Origin: Humulus lupulus | Lineage: Eukaryota; Streptophyta; Magnoliopsida; Rosales; Cannabaceae | NCBI RefSeq assembly: GCF_963169125.1 | Contig: NC_084793.1 | Location: 140,098,297 to 140,162,296 of the forward strand | Reading direction: 5' to 3' | DNA: 64,000 nt | Shown: positions 1 to 11,410 of the stretch, piece after piece | Numbering within the stretch: the first letter of the stretch is position 1 | Layout: each line of letters begins with the position of its first letter | Position numbers and translations under genes: made by a program | Notes under the pieces: generated by a model | The model's database searches: none | Told to the model about the DNA's origin: nothing | Seen by the model: the letters and a program-made list of their open reading frames with translations, nothing else

Positions 1-935
1 GCCATACATAAAAAACCCACACAGTTATTATCATGCATCTCATTGGTAGAAACATGATTATTAGGATTGTCCTATATGTTTATATGAATTGTTTTGCGAA
101 ACCAATTGCATATAAATTACTTAGTTTTATTCTTTGAAAACTTGGTAAAATATCACACCGGTTTTAAGTCTTTATGACTTAATTTCTTTAAACCAACTTT
201 ATTTTAAAATTGTTTTTTTAGTAAAGTTTATATGAACATAATTGGTAATTTATAAAATTGGATATGGACCTAGAAACTCGTTTTCTTTCCAATTTTAATT
301 ATGTTCATAAAGTTTAAATAATCTATAATTAATTTGGAATTAATTAGGTTAAAAACACTTATTTCAAAATAGTGAGTGGGAGAGGGTTGATATCTCAAAC
401 ATAACCCGTGGTCTCCATTATTAATATAACACCGTGAGATGTGAATGGCGCCATGCGACGACTTTGTTTCGTCCCCCTAAGGAAGGTGTCTAGACATGTC
501 AATAGCAAGGTTATATTTCTTACAAAGATAGGAGCTAATGATATATTTTAGGTTTGACCAACCCTAAAGCGGCATGTCCTAAGTTAAGTCGTGAACTCTG
601 AAATAATGGGTTACACTCACAAAGTAATGATTAAGCTTTTGTAGTGGATAATCATAACTTGACCAAACAAAGCGGAACTTTAATGTTTAAAAGAGAAAAT
701 AATGAGTTATTTTAAGTTTTAAACAATAAAGATAAGAATGTCTTCTAAATTCTCTAAGATTAATTTGACCGACCCTAAGGCAGCACTTTAATTGTTAGAA
801 AGTTTTATCGTGGAAATTAAATTTTATTTTATGTGTTTTAATTGTGCTCATACATCACGTTTAATTTTCAAACTTTGATATTTATTTTTCTAAATATAAT
901 AATAATATTTGTATTTATTTTATTTTATTAAGAAT

Positions 936-1790
936 ATGTCTATCTCTGGTAATCCCATTACTGCTTTAATCACACAAGAAAAATTAACTGGTGATAACTT
1001 CATAAAATGGAAATCAAATATGAATTTGTTGTTGGTTAGCGAAAACCACTAGTTTGTCCTAAATGAGGAATGTCCTAAAGAACCTGGGGCCAATGTCCCG
1101 AAACATGTTCGAGACAAATTTGATGCATGGATTCAATCCAATAACAAAGCTAAGTGCTATATGCTTGTAAGCATGAGTGATGTCTTACGAACAAAGCATG
1201 AATCCATGGAAACTGCTTTTGAGATACTAGAATCTCTTATGGAAATGTTTGGACACCCATCTGATCAAAGTCGTCATGAGGCTACTAGAACCTACATGAA
1301 TGCTTAGATGAAGAAAGGTCAATCTGTGTGTGAGCATGTTTTGAACATGATCAGTGTACTCCATGAAGCTGAGATGCATGGAGCAGTCATGGAGGAAAAG
1401 ACACAAGTAAGCATTATAATTGAGTCTTTAACTCCTGCCTTTTCTACATTCACAACAAATTATGTAATGAACAAATTAGAATTTAACATGACACAATTGC
1501 TGAATGAATTACAAACTTTTGAGTCTTTGAACAAGTCGATCTCAAGTCAGGTTGAAGCAAAACCATCTTCTTCTAAGAAGAAAAGGAAAAGCAATAACAA
1601 TGATTGCAAACCTAAAAAGGACAATCTGAAAAAGGCAAAGAAGTCATCCAAGGCACCCGAGAACAAAAAGAACAATGACCCCAAACAAAAGGCACCCAAA
1701 GGAAAGTGTTTCCATTTTAATGTCGATGGTCATTGGAAGAGAAACTGTCCAAAGTATCTTGCCGAGCTGAAAGAGAAAAAGAAAGGTAAA
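936..1790 (+). pseudogene. Copia gag, disrupted by two in-frame stops
   Basis: The frame starts at ATG 936 with the usual copia gag opening (LTGDNFIKWK-type motif). TAG stops interrupt it at 1050-1052 and 1305-1307; the same frame then runs on from 1308 into protease. A lysine-rich stretch precedes a CCHC zinc knuckle near 1708-1750, where the second cysteine is replaced by phenylalanine (CFHF...H...C), so RNA binding by this copy would be impaired. Gag forms the cytoplasmic virus-like particle that packages element RNA. The start is chosen because 936 is in frame with the downstream gag and opens the conserved motif. Confidence 0.85.
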
Positions 1791-3130
1791 TTAGATTTAC
1801 TTGTACTCAAAGCTTGTATGGTGGAACAAGATAAATTATCATGGATAGTTGATTCTGGTTCCACTAACCATGTTTGTTCTTGTTTGCAGATGCTTGAGTC
1901 CGCAAAGCAGTTGGAGCAAGGAGAGATGACTATGAGAGTGGGAAGTGGAGCGCTTGTTTCAGCTAAAGCATGTGGAACAGTTCGTTTAAATTTTAAGAAC
2001 AATTTTCTAGTTTTGAATAATGTTCTATTTATTCCTGAAATTACTAGAAACATTATTTATTTATCTTTGTTACATGAACAAAAATTTGGCATTTCTTTTA
2101 ATAATAATATGATTTTTATTTCAAGGAATGGGAACAATATTTGTCATGCAAAAAAAAAGGATGGACTGTACATGCTTAATCCAATTGAAAAATCGTTCAA
2201 TAATTCTGAATTATTTATAGTAGCTATTCCACAAAGTAACAAAAGACAAAAGGTTTCTAAAGAAAATGACACGTATCTTTGGCACTTAAGATTAGGTCAT
2301 ATTAGTCTAGATAGGATAAACCGGTTAACTAAAGATGGACCTTTGAGGGAACTAACAGTTGGAACCCTACCAGTTTGTGAATCCTGTTTAGAAGAAAAAT
2401 TGACTAAACGACCTTTCACTTCGAAGGGAAATAGAGCCAAAGAACCACTAGAGCTTATACATAGTGATTTATGTGGTCCAATTAACATTCAAGCTCGAGG
2501 TGGTTATGAATATTTTGTCACATTTACTAGCGACTATTCTAGATACGGTCATGTTTACCTAATGCTTAAGAAGTTAGAAACTTTTGATAGGTTTAGAGAC
2601 TTCAAAGCCTTAGCTGAGAAGTAATTAGGTAAATCCGTAAAGACACTCTGATCTAACCGTGGTGGTGAATGTTTGGATTCTGAATTCAAAGATTTCTTGC
2701 TCGAGCATAATATTCTATCCCAACTCACAGCACCTGGAATACCACAACAAAACGGAGTTTCAGAGAGAAGAAACTGGACCTTGTTGGACATGGTCAGGTC
2801 TATGTTAAACTACTCTTCACTTCCCTTATCGTTTTTGGGGATATGCACTTCAAACAGCTAATTACATTTTGAATGTAGTTCCGTCCAAAGCTGTGACAAA
2901 GACACCACTAGAATTATGGAATGGAAATAAACCTAGTTTATGACATTTCAGTATTTGGGGTTGTCCTGCTCATGTGCTAAGACCTAAATCTGGAAAACTG
3001 GATTCAAAGTCTGAGGTGTGTATATTTGTGGGCTATGCTCCAGAAACAAGATGTGGATATTTCTATAGCCCAATTGATCAAAAGATATTTGTTTCGACGA
3101 ATGCAACATTTTTAGAACACGCCTATATGA
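1791..3130 (+). pseudogene. Copia protease and integrase, frameshifted
   Basis: Protease is marked by WIVDSGSTNH (about 1841-1870), keeping the catalytic DSG. Integrase follows with an HHCC zinc-binding region (LWHLRLGH ... CESC, about 2278-2395), first catalytic Asp in HSDLCGP (about 2460), second Asp in FTSDYSRYGH (about 2525), and the Glu region GVSERRNWTLLDMVRSM (about 2755-2808). Breaks: TAA at 2622-2624, an opal stop at 2649-2651, a +1 frameshift in the T/G run near 2830-2840, and TGA at 2941-2943. The integrase C-terminus (FVGYAPETRCGYFY) is in the shifted frame. Integrase joins cDNA ends to the chromosome; here it is clearly dead. Confidence 0.85.
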
Positions 3131-4904
3131 ATGATTTTAAACCTCGGAGCAAAGTAGTTTTAGAGGAACTAATGACAAATAAAATTTCATCTCCATCTTC
3201 TTCATCAGTTAATGATAAAACAACCAAAGAAACCACAATTCCTGAAAAGGAACAACCAGTGCAACGTCGTAGTGGGAGGATTGTGAGACAACCTATTCGC
3301 TACGAACATGAGGCACACGTTCTTGTATCAGATACTGAAAAGGATGATCCACTAACTTTTAAAGAAGCGATGGAAGACCCTGATGTTGATAAGTGGCAAG
3401 CTACCATGAATCAAGAAATGGAATCAATGTATTCCAATTCAATCTGGGAACTTGTAGATCTGCCTGACAATGTTAATGCCAATGGATGTAAATGGATCTA
3501 GAAGAAGAAAAGGGGTGCAGATGGAAAGGTAGAGACTTATAAAGCAAGGCTTGTGACCAAAGGCTACACACACAGAGAAAATGTAGACTATGAAGAAACA
3601 TTTTCTCCTGTAGCCATGCTTAAGTCCATTCACATACTTTTATCCATAGCTGCCATCTATGATTACGAGATCTAGCAAATGGACGTCAAGAAAGCCTTTT
3701 TGAATGGCCAACTTGATCAAACCATATATATGGAACAACCAGAAGGGTTTATTAAGAAGGATCAAGATCAAAAAGTATGCAAGTTGTTGAAATCCATATA
3801 TGGATTGAAACAAGCATCAAGATCTTGGAACTTAACATTTGATGAAACTATCAAAACATATGGCTTCGAACAAAATGTTGACAAAGCATGTGTTTATAAA
3901 TACATCAAAGGGAAAGTTGTGGTTTTCTTAGTTCTTTATGTTGATGATATCCTACTCATTGGGAATGATGTAGAGACATTATCAAATGTAATGAAATGGT
4001 TGGCTGACAAATTCCAAATGAAAGATTTGGGAGAAGCGAGCTATGTTCTAGGCATTAAAATTCTAAGAGATAGAAAGAACAAGCTCCTGGCACTTTCACA
4101 AGCAAATTATATTGATAAAGTGCTTGAAAGATTATCTATGGAAAATTCAAAAAAGGGTCAATTGCCGACCAGACATGGAATTACTCTTTGCAAAGATTAG
4201 TGTCCAAGGACATGAGAAAGTATCCCTATGCATCAGTTGTAGGGAGCCTAATGTATGCAATGTTATGTACTAGACCTGACATATGTTATGCAGTAGGGAT
4301 TGTCAGTCGTTATCAGTCAAATCCAGGTTTGGAACACTGGATTGCAGTGAAACACATTCTCAAGTATCTCAGGAGAACGAGGAACTATATGCTAGTATAT
4401 TCGGGTAGTGACCTTGAACCTACTGGATACACTGACTTATATTTTCAATCTGACAAAGATAGTAGAAAGTCTACTTCTGGGTCAGTATTCACTCTTGGTG
4501 GTGGAGCAGTTGTCTGGAGAAGCATTAAGCAATCCAGTATAATTGATTCAACTATGGAAGCTGAATACATAGCAGCTTGTGAAGCAACTAAATAAGCAGT
4601 TTGGCTGAAAAATTTCTACACGGATCTGGAAGTGGTTCCAGAAGTGGAGAAACCACTTGTTCTTTACTGTGACAACAATGGAGCAGTGGCTAATTCTAAA
4701 GAACCAAGAAGCCACAAGAGGGGAAAGCATATAGAGCGCAAATACCACTTAGTCAGAGAAATCGTACATAGAGGAGATGTGTCCATTATGAAAATCGTAT
4801 CAGAACACAACCTGGCAGACCCATTTACGAAGACGCTTCCTGCAAAGCAATTCGAGGGCCATGTACGTAATATGGGATTGAGAGAAATGCCCTATTTGCT
4901 TTAA
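3131..4904 (+). pseudogene. Copia reverse transcriptase and RNase H, disrupted
   Basis: Reverse transcriptase is recognised by MDVKKAFLNGQLDQTIYMEQPEGF (3679 on), YGLKQASRSW, and the catalytic YVDD (about 3940). RNase H is recognised by GYTDLYFQSDKDSRKSTSG, TMEAEYIAACEA, LYCDNNGAVA and HIERKYHLVREIV, ending at TAA 4902-4904. Breaks: TAG at 3499-3501, TAG at 3673-3675, a frameshift/small deletion near 4185-4215, and TAA at 4593-4595. The domain order and the HIERKYHL signature are typical of plant copia elements. Neighbours on either side belong to the same element. Confidence 0.9.
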
Positions 4905-4907
4905 GTA

Positions 4908-4919
4908 CAAGTGGGAGAT
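4908..4919 (+). promoter_or_regulatory. Copia polypurine tract (plus-strand primer site)
   Basis: The sequence caagtgggagat sits directly before the TGTTAGGAG start of the 3' LTR. A purine-rich run of this kind abutting TG is the plus-strand DNA priming site of copia elements. Confidence 0.75.
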
Positions 4920-6821
4920 TGTTAGGAGTATGTCATAAAAGCATGTAAAAGACATTTATTATTTCAATAAATAAATAAATACAATGGTTTATTATTGTTA
5001 TATTTAGATTATTAAATTATTGTTTGAATAATTTTGTAAATATCAGAAAAACTCCATATTCATTATTGAGGATGTGATCTTGTATTAGTACGAGAGAATT
5101 AAGATCATATGAATGAATAAAAATAGTCAACAACAACAAATTGAAGTTATGGAATTCTTTAATTGAGGTTGTAAGTACGGTTTGCTGAGTATCATGTTGA
5201 TACAAATAATCTAGATTCGGATTATTGATGTGGTAAGACGTCTCGGTAAAGGTGATTTATATAATATGATTATATATGACATGGACCGATATGAATAAAA
5301 GTCTTTATCCAAAAACTATTTAACAATAAAGACTTGTAATTCATATCATAACTGATGATCATTTATAGATCAACCTAAATCCTGAGTTTTCATGAACTCC
5401 TGTTCATGTTTATTAAATCTTTTGATTCATTCGTTAAGGTCTCTTCACAGAATGAGGCTAATGACTTTTGTTTTGAAGATTTAATATCATGGATGGCTGG
5501 GAACATGTATCAACAATACGGAATGTAATCTTTCCTAACGTATCGTATATTAGTTCCCTTAAGGGTTAATTCTGGAACTGAATGATTTTGAGCTCAAATC
5601 TATAACTAGATTATAGATTAATTATTCACTAGTGAATTAATGGTACTTAAGGAATAAGAAGTAAATTAGAAAGGTAAAATGGTAATTGTTCCATTCTAAT
5701 TTATAAACTAATTAGTTAGAGGGTTTGACTATTGTAAGATGGTTATATTAATGGACAACTTAGAATAAGATTTCTGTAAAAGTATATCTATAACATAAAG
5801 AGTGTAATTCTGAATTTATAGTGGAGAAATATCAGAATTAATAAATTAACTATTATAATTAAAGAGTTTAATTATTTAGTTTCAATTTATTGGAGCTTAA
5901 TGTTATAGGTCCATGGTCCCCGAAATGACTCAAACAAACACTGACAAAAGTAAAATGGGCAAAATGACTTATTTGATAAGTAAAATATTTTTCTATGCAC
6001 TCAACATAATTATTGTATAATTATGTGTAATTAATAAATTATTTTATTTAACAAAAATATAATTAATTTTGAAATAATTTATTTTTAGGATTTTCGGTAT
6101 TTAAATAATAAGAAAAAATTGAGAAAAATCACATGTGGCATGTGGTACACATGTAGTAGAGTGCACAACCACTGTGCTACATGCATAAGAAGCTCATGAC
6201 AGTTTCTTGGTTCCACAATTTTAGTTATTTAAATATTAAATAAATAATGAAATATTGTAATATGATTAAAATATTATTATTTAAACAAAATCTGATAAAT
6301 GATTAGTTATTTTCAAATTGTTTAAAATAACTAATAATTTATTTTTAATATATTGGATATATTAAATATAGGATATCAAATTTTGAGAACGATACTTTTC
6401 AGGGATAGAAAATATATCGTGAAATCTCTTTGAGAGAAAAAGAACAATGATATAAGCATAGGTCACTGTTCTTCACAAATTTAGGTCCAAACTTTATTAG
6501 ATCTCATATGTGTTGAGAACATCTGATAAATAGATTTTGCCTATTATTTTGTATAGCGAGTCCACACTCGTTCTTTGTGTGCTGAGAACATTTTGGAAGA
6601 TCTTGGTGTGAGATCTCAATGATTTTTGTCATACAAAAAGATAGCAGCAAGGAAGGACTTGAAGTAATTTTCTATTCATATATTTGATTCAATATACATA
6701 TATATATATATATATGTATGTATGCGAAGAAATAGATCTAGAAATCTTGTGGGGTTAAATTAACAAATTTGATTGTTGTTCCGATGTGTATAATATCTGA
6801 TTTGATCTATAAAAACCAACA
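4920..6821 (+). repeat. 3' LTR of the copia element
   Basis: It begins TGTTAGGAG just after the polypurine tract and most likely ends at CCAACA (6816-6821), giving TG...CA termini and about 1.9 kb. The end is inferred because the 5' LTR is not in the window and the last part is duplicated downstream as a tandem array. A related LTR in the opposite orientation lies at 11867-13730; the stretch around 5565-5650 matches its reverse complement around 13080-13190. Confidence 0.75.
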
Positions 6822-8500
6822 TAATGAGCAAGAAGCTATCATCTCATCAAGCTTGAAATGTAACAAAATAACTTTTTTTTATATTTGATTCAATATACAT
6901 ATATATATATATATGTATGTGAAGAAATAGATCTAGAAATCTTGTGGGGTTAAATTAACAATTTTGATTATTGTTCCAATGTGTATAATATTTGATTTTA
7001 TCTATAAAACCCAACATAAAGAGCAAGAAGTTATCATCTCATCAAGCTTGAAATGTAACAAAATAACTTTTTTTATATTTGATTCAATATACATATATAA
7101 ATATGTATGTGAAGAAATAGATCTAGAAATCATGTAGGGTTAAATTAACAATTTTGATTGTTGTTCCGATGTGTATAATATTTGATTTTATCTATTAAAT
7201 CCAACATAAAGAGCAAGAAGCTATCATCTCATCAAGCTTGAAATGTAACAAAATAACCTTTTTTTTGGGGGGGGGGGAGTTGGTTATGTGTCTCTAATTG
7301 GTATTGATTGCATAGCGAGTCCACACTCGTTCTTTGTGTGCTGAGAACATTTTGGAAGATCTTGGTGTGAGATCTCAATGATTTTTGTCATACAAAAAGA
7401 TAGCAGCAAGGAATGACTTGAAGTCATTTTCTGTTCATATATTTGATTCAATATACATATATATATATATGTGTGAAGAAATAGATCTAGAAATCTTGTG
7501 GGGTTAAATTAATAATTTTGATTGTTGTTCCGATGTGTATAATATCTGATTTGATCTATAAAAACCAACATAAAGAGCAAGAAGCTATCATCTCATCAAG
7601 CTTGAAATGTAACAAAATAACTTTTTTTATATTTGATTCAATATACATATAAATATATATGTGTGTGTGAAGAAATAGATCTAGAAATCTTGTGGGGTTA
7701 AATTAACAATTTTGATTATTGTTTCAATGTGTATAATATCTGATTTTATCTATAAAAACCAACATAAAGAGCAAGAAGCTATCATCTCATCAAGCTTGAA
7801 ATGTAACAAAATAACTTTTTTTATATTTGATTCAATATACATATATATATATATATATATATATGTGTGAAGAAATAGATCTAGAAATCTTGTGGGGTTA
7901 AATTAATAATTTTGATTGTTGTTTCAATGTGTATAATATTTGATTTTATCTATAAAAACCAACATAAAGAGCAAGAAACTATCATCTCATCAAACTTGAA
8001 ATGTAACAAAATAACCTTTTTTTGGGGGGGGGGGGGAGTTATGTTTATCTAATTGGTATTGATTGTATAGCGACTCGTTCTTTGTAATGATTTTTGTCAT
8101 ATAAAAAGATAGCAGCAAAGATGGACTTGAAGTAATTTTCTATTCATATATTTGATTCAATATACATGTATATATATGTGAAGAAATAGATCTAGAAATC
8201 TTGTAGGGTTAAATTAATAATTTTGATTATTGTTCCGATGTGTATAATATCTGATTTAATCTATAAAAACCAACATAAAGAGCAAGAAGCTATCATCTCA
8301 TCAAGCTTGAAATGTAATAAAATAATTTTTTTTCATATTTGATTCAATATATATATGTGAAGAAATAGATCTAGAAATCGTGTGGGGTTAAATTAACAAT
8401 TTTGATTATTGTTAATATCTGATTTTATCTATAAAAACCAACATAAATAGCAAGAAGCTATCATCTCATCAAGCTTGAAATGTAACAAAATTACTTTTTT
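6680..8500 (+). repeat. Higher-order tandem repeat derived from the copia LTR end
   Basis: A unit of about 180-200 bp (ATATTTGATTCAATATAC, then AT microsatellite, then GAAGAAATAGATCTAGAAAT, LTR end, then about 55 bp) occurs eight times, with AATAGATCTAG near 6731, 6926, 7116, 7479, 7674, 7874, 8185 and 8364. Spacings of 195, 190, 363, 195, 200, 311 and 179 show groups of 3, 3 and 2. Group boundaries carry T-runs plus G-runs (about 7260-7278 and 8018-8036) and a longer piece of upstream LTR sequence (about 7312-7440; partial near 8069-8140). No gene lies here. Confidence 0.85.
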
Positions 8501-8562
8501 GGGGGAGTTGGTTATGTGTCTCTAATTGGTATTGATTATATTCTTCAAACCGTAGTAGTATT

Positions 8563-8570
8563 AAAAAAAA
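8563..8570 (-). terminator. RNA polymerase III terminator of the tRNA
   Basis: Eight A residues on the plus strand read as T8 on the minus strand, 17 nt past the tRNA 3' end, as expected for Pol III termination. Confidence 0.75.
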
Positions 8571-8587
8571 TGCCCCAATAAAGAAGA

Positions 8588-8661
8588 TGGCCCATGCAGG
8601 TCTCGAACCTGCGACCTTCGCGTTATTAGCACGACGCTCTAACCAGCTGAGCTAATAGGCC
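8588..8661 (-). tRNA. tRNA-Ile (anticodon AAU)
   Basis: Read on the minus strand, a complete 74-nt cloverleaf folds: acceptor GGCCTAT pairs with ATGGGCC, the D-arm is GCTC...GAGC, the anticodon stem is TCGTG/CGCGA with loop CTAATAA (anticodon AAT), the T-arm is GCAGG-TTCGAGA-CCTGC, and A is the discriminator. There is no intron and no encoded CCA, as expected for a plant nuclear tRNA. All stems pair, with only G-U wobbles, so it looks functional. It decodes AUU and, after A34-to-inosine editing, AUC/AUA. Confidence 0.96.
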
Positions 8662-9637
8662 AGTTGGTTTATGCTGTTTATTTAATATATTTATAATTTT
8701 ACATATGTTTGTTAAATTGTAATAACAGATACTCTTCATTGTTTTTCCGATCAAATGGTTGTCAGACTTTACTCCAAAAATATTTTTGAGTTTAAAAATC
8801 CCGAGAATAAATAAAGGGACACGCTTTCCATTTAAGAAAATTCTCACGAAGTCAAATTATTTTCTCAAACGTTTAATTTAATTACTACTCTAAACTATAC
8901 ATGTCATTTGAAATGATTATGAGAAACCAAATCAAACCATCTATATTTATTGTGGTGTAGTTTAATTTGTGTGCCATTGAAAATGAGCTTGACATAACCT
9001 TTATTAAGTGGATTGATTCACAAAGGAAAAATGATTTGAGTACAAGAATGAAGTATCGAAGGTCATGTTATAAGACGAAAAGAGCACTCAGTCGTCATCC
9101 TGAGGCAGAGCTTGTAGTGGTATCTTCACAAACTTTTACAAATTATTCCCTTCAAACAAGGTGTAGTTCGAGTTTAACTACAAAGATACACATAAAACCA
9201 AAGCATGTACAGCATTCCACAAGCAAAGCGGATCAATAAATCAATCCAAATAAAACTGGAAAGGTATTAGTTATTTTGGTACAACAATTCAAAATCATTG
9301 ATTGTAACCCAACAAACGTTACACAAATTTCCCAAATGAAAACATCAGTGCACAAACAGCGACAACTAATCAGTAAAAAAAAATAAAGGGCAAGCTCCAT
9401 CCCAACTACCATTAAGAAAAAACTAAATAAAGATCACAACCGAGCTAGTCCAAACAGAATGTATTCTAAAAAAAAACACTACCGTTAGTGTAATCATATA
9501 AGGGAAAATTGCATAAAGCCCTTTGCATCTATTTATTTCATACCTGAGCATGTTTGTCCTCTTACACAAAAATAAAGTGATGAAAAAGAACTGTTGTTGC
9601 CAAGTGAAATAAAGTTCAGTAACAAACCAGCTTAGTA
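8662..9637. other. Intergenic spacer and 3' flank of the S11 gene
   Basis: This lies between the tRNA and the stop codon of the S11 gene. A 90-codon plus-strand open frame at 8967-9239 has no recognisable domain or good start context, and I do not call it. The right part (about 9500-9637) is probably the 3' UTR of the minus-strand gene. No repeat family is evident. Confidence 0.6.
9532..9537 (-). promoter_or_regulatory. Possible polyadenylation signal of the S11 gene
   Basis: The minus strand reads AATAAA about 100 nt past the stop codon at 9638-9640, a normal distance for a plant near-upstream element. Weak motif, supported by position only. Confidence 0.4.
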
Positions 9638-10984
9638 CTAAGTACGGCGCTTTTTGGGAAGCCGGCAGCCATTATGGGGACGCCGAGTTGTATCCTCAAT
9701 GTATACTATTGGATTCTGATCCCCTCGTGAATTAGTAAACCCCTCTCTCCAGCTTATAATTGCTTGTTTTTTCTTTTTAAAGAAAGTAAACCCTTTCACC
9801 TTCATCACAACTGATTTTAATCCAAGATTTTTTGACATTCTTCCTACATGCTCTGCAGTTGCTTCAGCAGCATATCGAGATTGCTTTGCCCCTCCTTTCA
9901 TTTCTGGCAAAGATCCAGCTGAAGCCCCAATCTTTTTGTTTCCCTTTGAATCTGTGACTGTAACAAACGTATTGTTACGCATCAACTTTATGTGGACAAA
10001 ATCAGCATCATGCTCAACATTATATCGAGGAAAGCGAGAACCCCCCATGAAATTTCTTTCATCTTGTTGTATGATACCCCTTACAAAGTTCATGGGGTTT
10101 CTTTCATCTTGTGGTATAAAACCCCTTGGGTTTCTTTCATCTTGTGGTATAAAACCCCTCAGGTTTCTTTCATCTTGAGGGATAAAACCCCTTGGGTTTC
10201 TTTCATTTTGTTGTATAATGCCCCTTACAAAGTTCATGGGATTCTCTCTGTTCTCAATTTCTTTCATGATTCCAGAATGTATGGAAGAAAGGAAACTCAA
10301 AGCATATGGAGCAGAGACACCCTTGAAATGCATAACACTGGAACTCAAATTTGAGCTAGCAGAAAGTCCGCAAACATGGTGTGCAACCTTTCTCCCTGCA
10401 ATGCAGTCAAAAGATTTTGAACTTCCTAGAGAACTCTCTTGGGGACCTGGAAAACCCACACTATTTAGTCACTCGAATTTAACCCTCATTAAGACTTCTT
10501 CAACTAGCTTATTCCATTAAACTAAATTTCAGAATATTTACTCACATAAAGGGGTTGGAAAACTTATATGGAAATTAGAGTGACAAAAATCATATTTCTT
10601 GTGTAAGAATGCCACATATAATATTGGTAGTGAATGTAAAAAAAGAAGAAAAAAAAGATATAATTAAGAATGTGTCATTACCATTATTCATTATGTCATT
10701 CAATAAGTAAAAGAATCAATTTTGGACAAATGAAGACGTCAGATTTCATTCTTAAATTTTCATAAAAACTATACTCATGAACAAATTGATGATTCAGTGT
10801 AGAAGCTATACTTATTCAGTAAACTCAGTAGAAATGAACACAGACACACACACGCACTCGCCCAGACACACACACGCACTCGCCCAGACACACACACACA
10901 CGCACACGCACACGGCCACGGCCACGGCCACGGCCACGGCCACGGCCACGCACACGCACACGCACACGCACACGCACACGCACA

Positions 10985-11045
<61 letters not shown>

Positions 11046-11410
11046 TAATATTACAGATACACAAACTAAACAAAAGAAAAAGATGATGATGAAAAAAACA
11101 GTATTTTAGTAGTTAGTACAACACAATAAATAAGAATCAAGAAAACCAAAATTAATCCTCTTATTAACAAAAATGGTATCAAAAATTCAATGGCAGAAAC
11201 TTTACTTTTCTGAAATCCATTGATAATGCAAATTGAACAGAAACGAGACGGGAACTTAGGATACACATTGACTTGGTTGAAAGTGTTACCAGATTTTCCG
11301 GGAATCACAGAGAAAGACCTCGAACCAGTGAACTGAGCATTGTCACGAGCAAGGAGAGAGATCAGGGACGGAGATCGACGAGCATAACGGGAGCGAAAAA
11401 GAGAATACAT
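9638..11410 (-). CDS. NFD3: Mitochondrial ribosomal protein S11, nuclear gene with two coding exons
   Basis: Protein of the small mitochondrial ribosomal subunit; S11 lies on the platform near the mRNA exit. Proposed join on the minus strand: exon 1 11410-11206, intron 11205-10447, exon 2 10446-9638. The donor reads AAAA/GTAAAG and the acceptor TTTTCCAG/GTCCCC; exon 1 is 68 codons plus 1 nt and the phases fit, giving 337 residues. The N-terminus (MYSLFRSRYARRSPSLISLL) is rich in Arg/Ser/Leu with no acid, as in mitochondrial presequences. The C-terminal 125 residues are a full S11 domain: HIKLMRNNTFVTVTD, SAGSLPEMKGG, AAEATAEHVG, KNLGLKSVVMKVKGF, NPIVYIEDTTRRPHNGCR. In Arabidopsis the matching gene is NFD3, needed for polar nuclear fusion. 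Unusual: a tandem-repeat linker before the S11 domain and a large microsatellite in the intron. The exons show no stop or frameshift, so it is probably functional. Confidence 0.9.
10050..10241 (-). repeat. 33-bp coding tandem repeat in the S11 gene
   Basis: Within exon 2 a 33-bp unit begins near 10095, 10128, 10161 and 10194 and encodes the 11-residue repeat RGFIPQDERNP (one copy reads NLRGF). The array is bracketed by two copies of a longer unit, NPMNFVRGIIQQ(N/D)ER. All copies are a multiple of three bases long, so frame is kept. It forms a charged linker between the mitochondrial presequence and the S11 domain. Confidence 0.9.
10838..11041. repeat. Compound CA / GGCCAC microsatellite in the S11 intron
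   Basis: About 200 bp: two to three copies of a 22-bp unit (GACACACACACGCACTCGCC), then (CACACG)n, six perfect GGCCAC units (10914-10949), then (GCACAC)n and a run of about 25 CA pairs. The open frames on both strands here are simple-sequence artefacts. Lying in the intron, it does not disturb the protein. Confidence 0.95.

Larger units (their letters stand above)
1..6821 (+). mobile_element. Ty1/copia LTR retrotransposon, 5' LTR outside the window
   Basis: The order is untranslated leader (1-935), gag, protease, integrase, reverse transcriptase, RNase H (936-4904), polypurine tract, 3' LTR. Integrase lying before reverse transcriptase defines Ty1/copia. The first bases (gcc followed by atacataaa) look like the end of a tRNA-Met primer site (TATCAGAGCC), so the window probably opens right at the 5' LTR/PBS boundary; that is inference. 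The leader 1-935 holds no reading frame I can support. The coding region carries several stops and at least two frameshifts, so this copy is not autonomous. Confidence 0.9.

Noticed and set aside
7260..8036. G-quadruplex-forming G-runs
   Set aside because: Each site has only one uninterrupted G-run, so a four-run quadruplex motif is not present; they mark repeat group borders only.
6680..8500. CRISPR-like repeat/spacer array
   Set aside because: Units are about 190 bp with no unique spacers and consist of LTR sequence; this is a plant genome.
8967..9239. 90-codon plus-strand frame
   Set aside because: No recognisable domain, no start context or neighbour that supports it; length is expected by chance in this base composition.
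9936..10520. Plus-strand frames opposite the S11 exon
   Set aside because: Shadows of the 33-bp coding repeat on the other strand.
10775..11109. Several open frames on both strands made of Cys-Val, Thr-His or Ala-Thr repeats
   Set aside because: They are translations of the CA/GGCCAC microsatellite inside the S11 intron.
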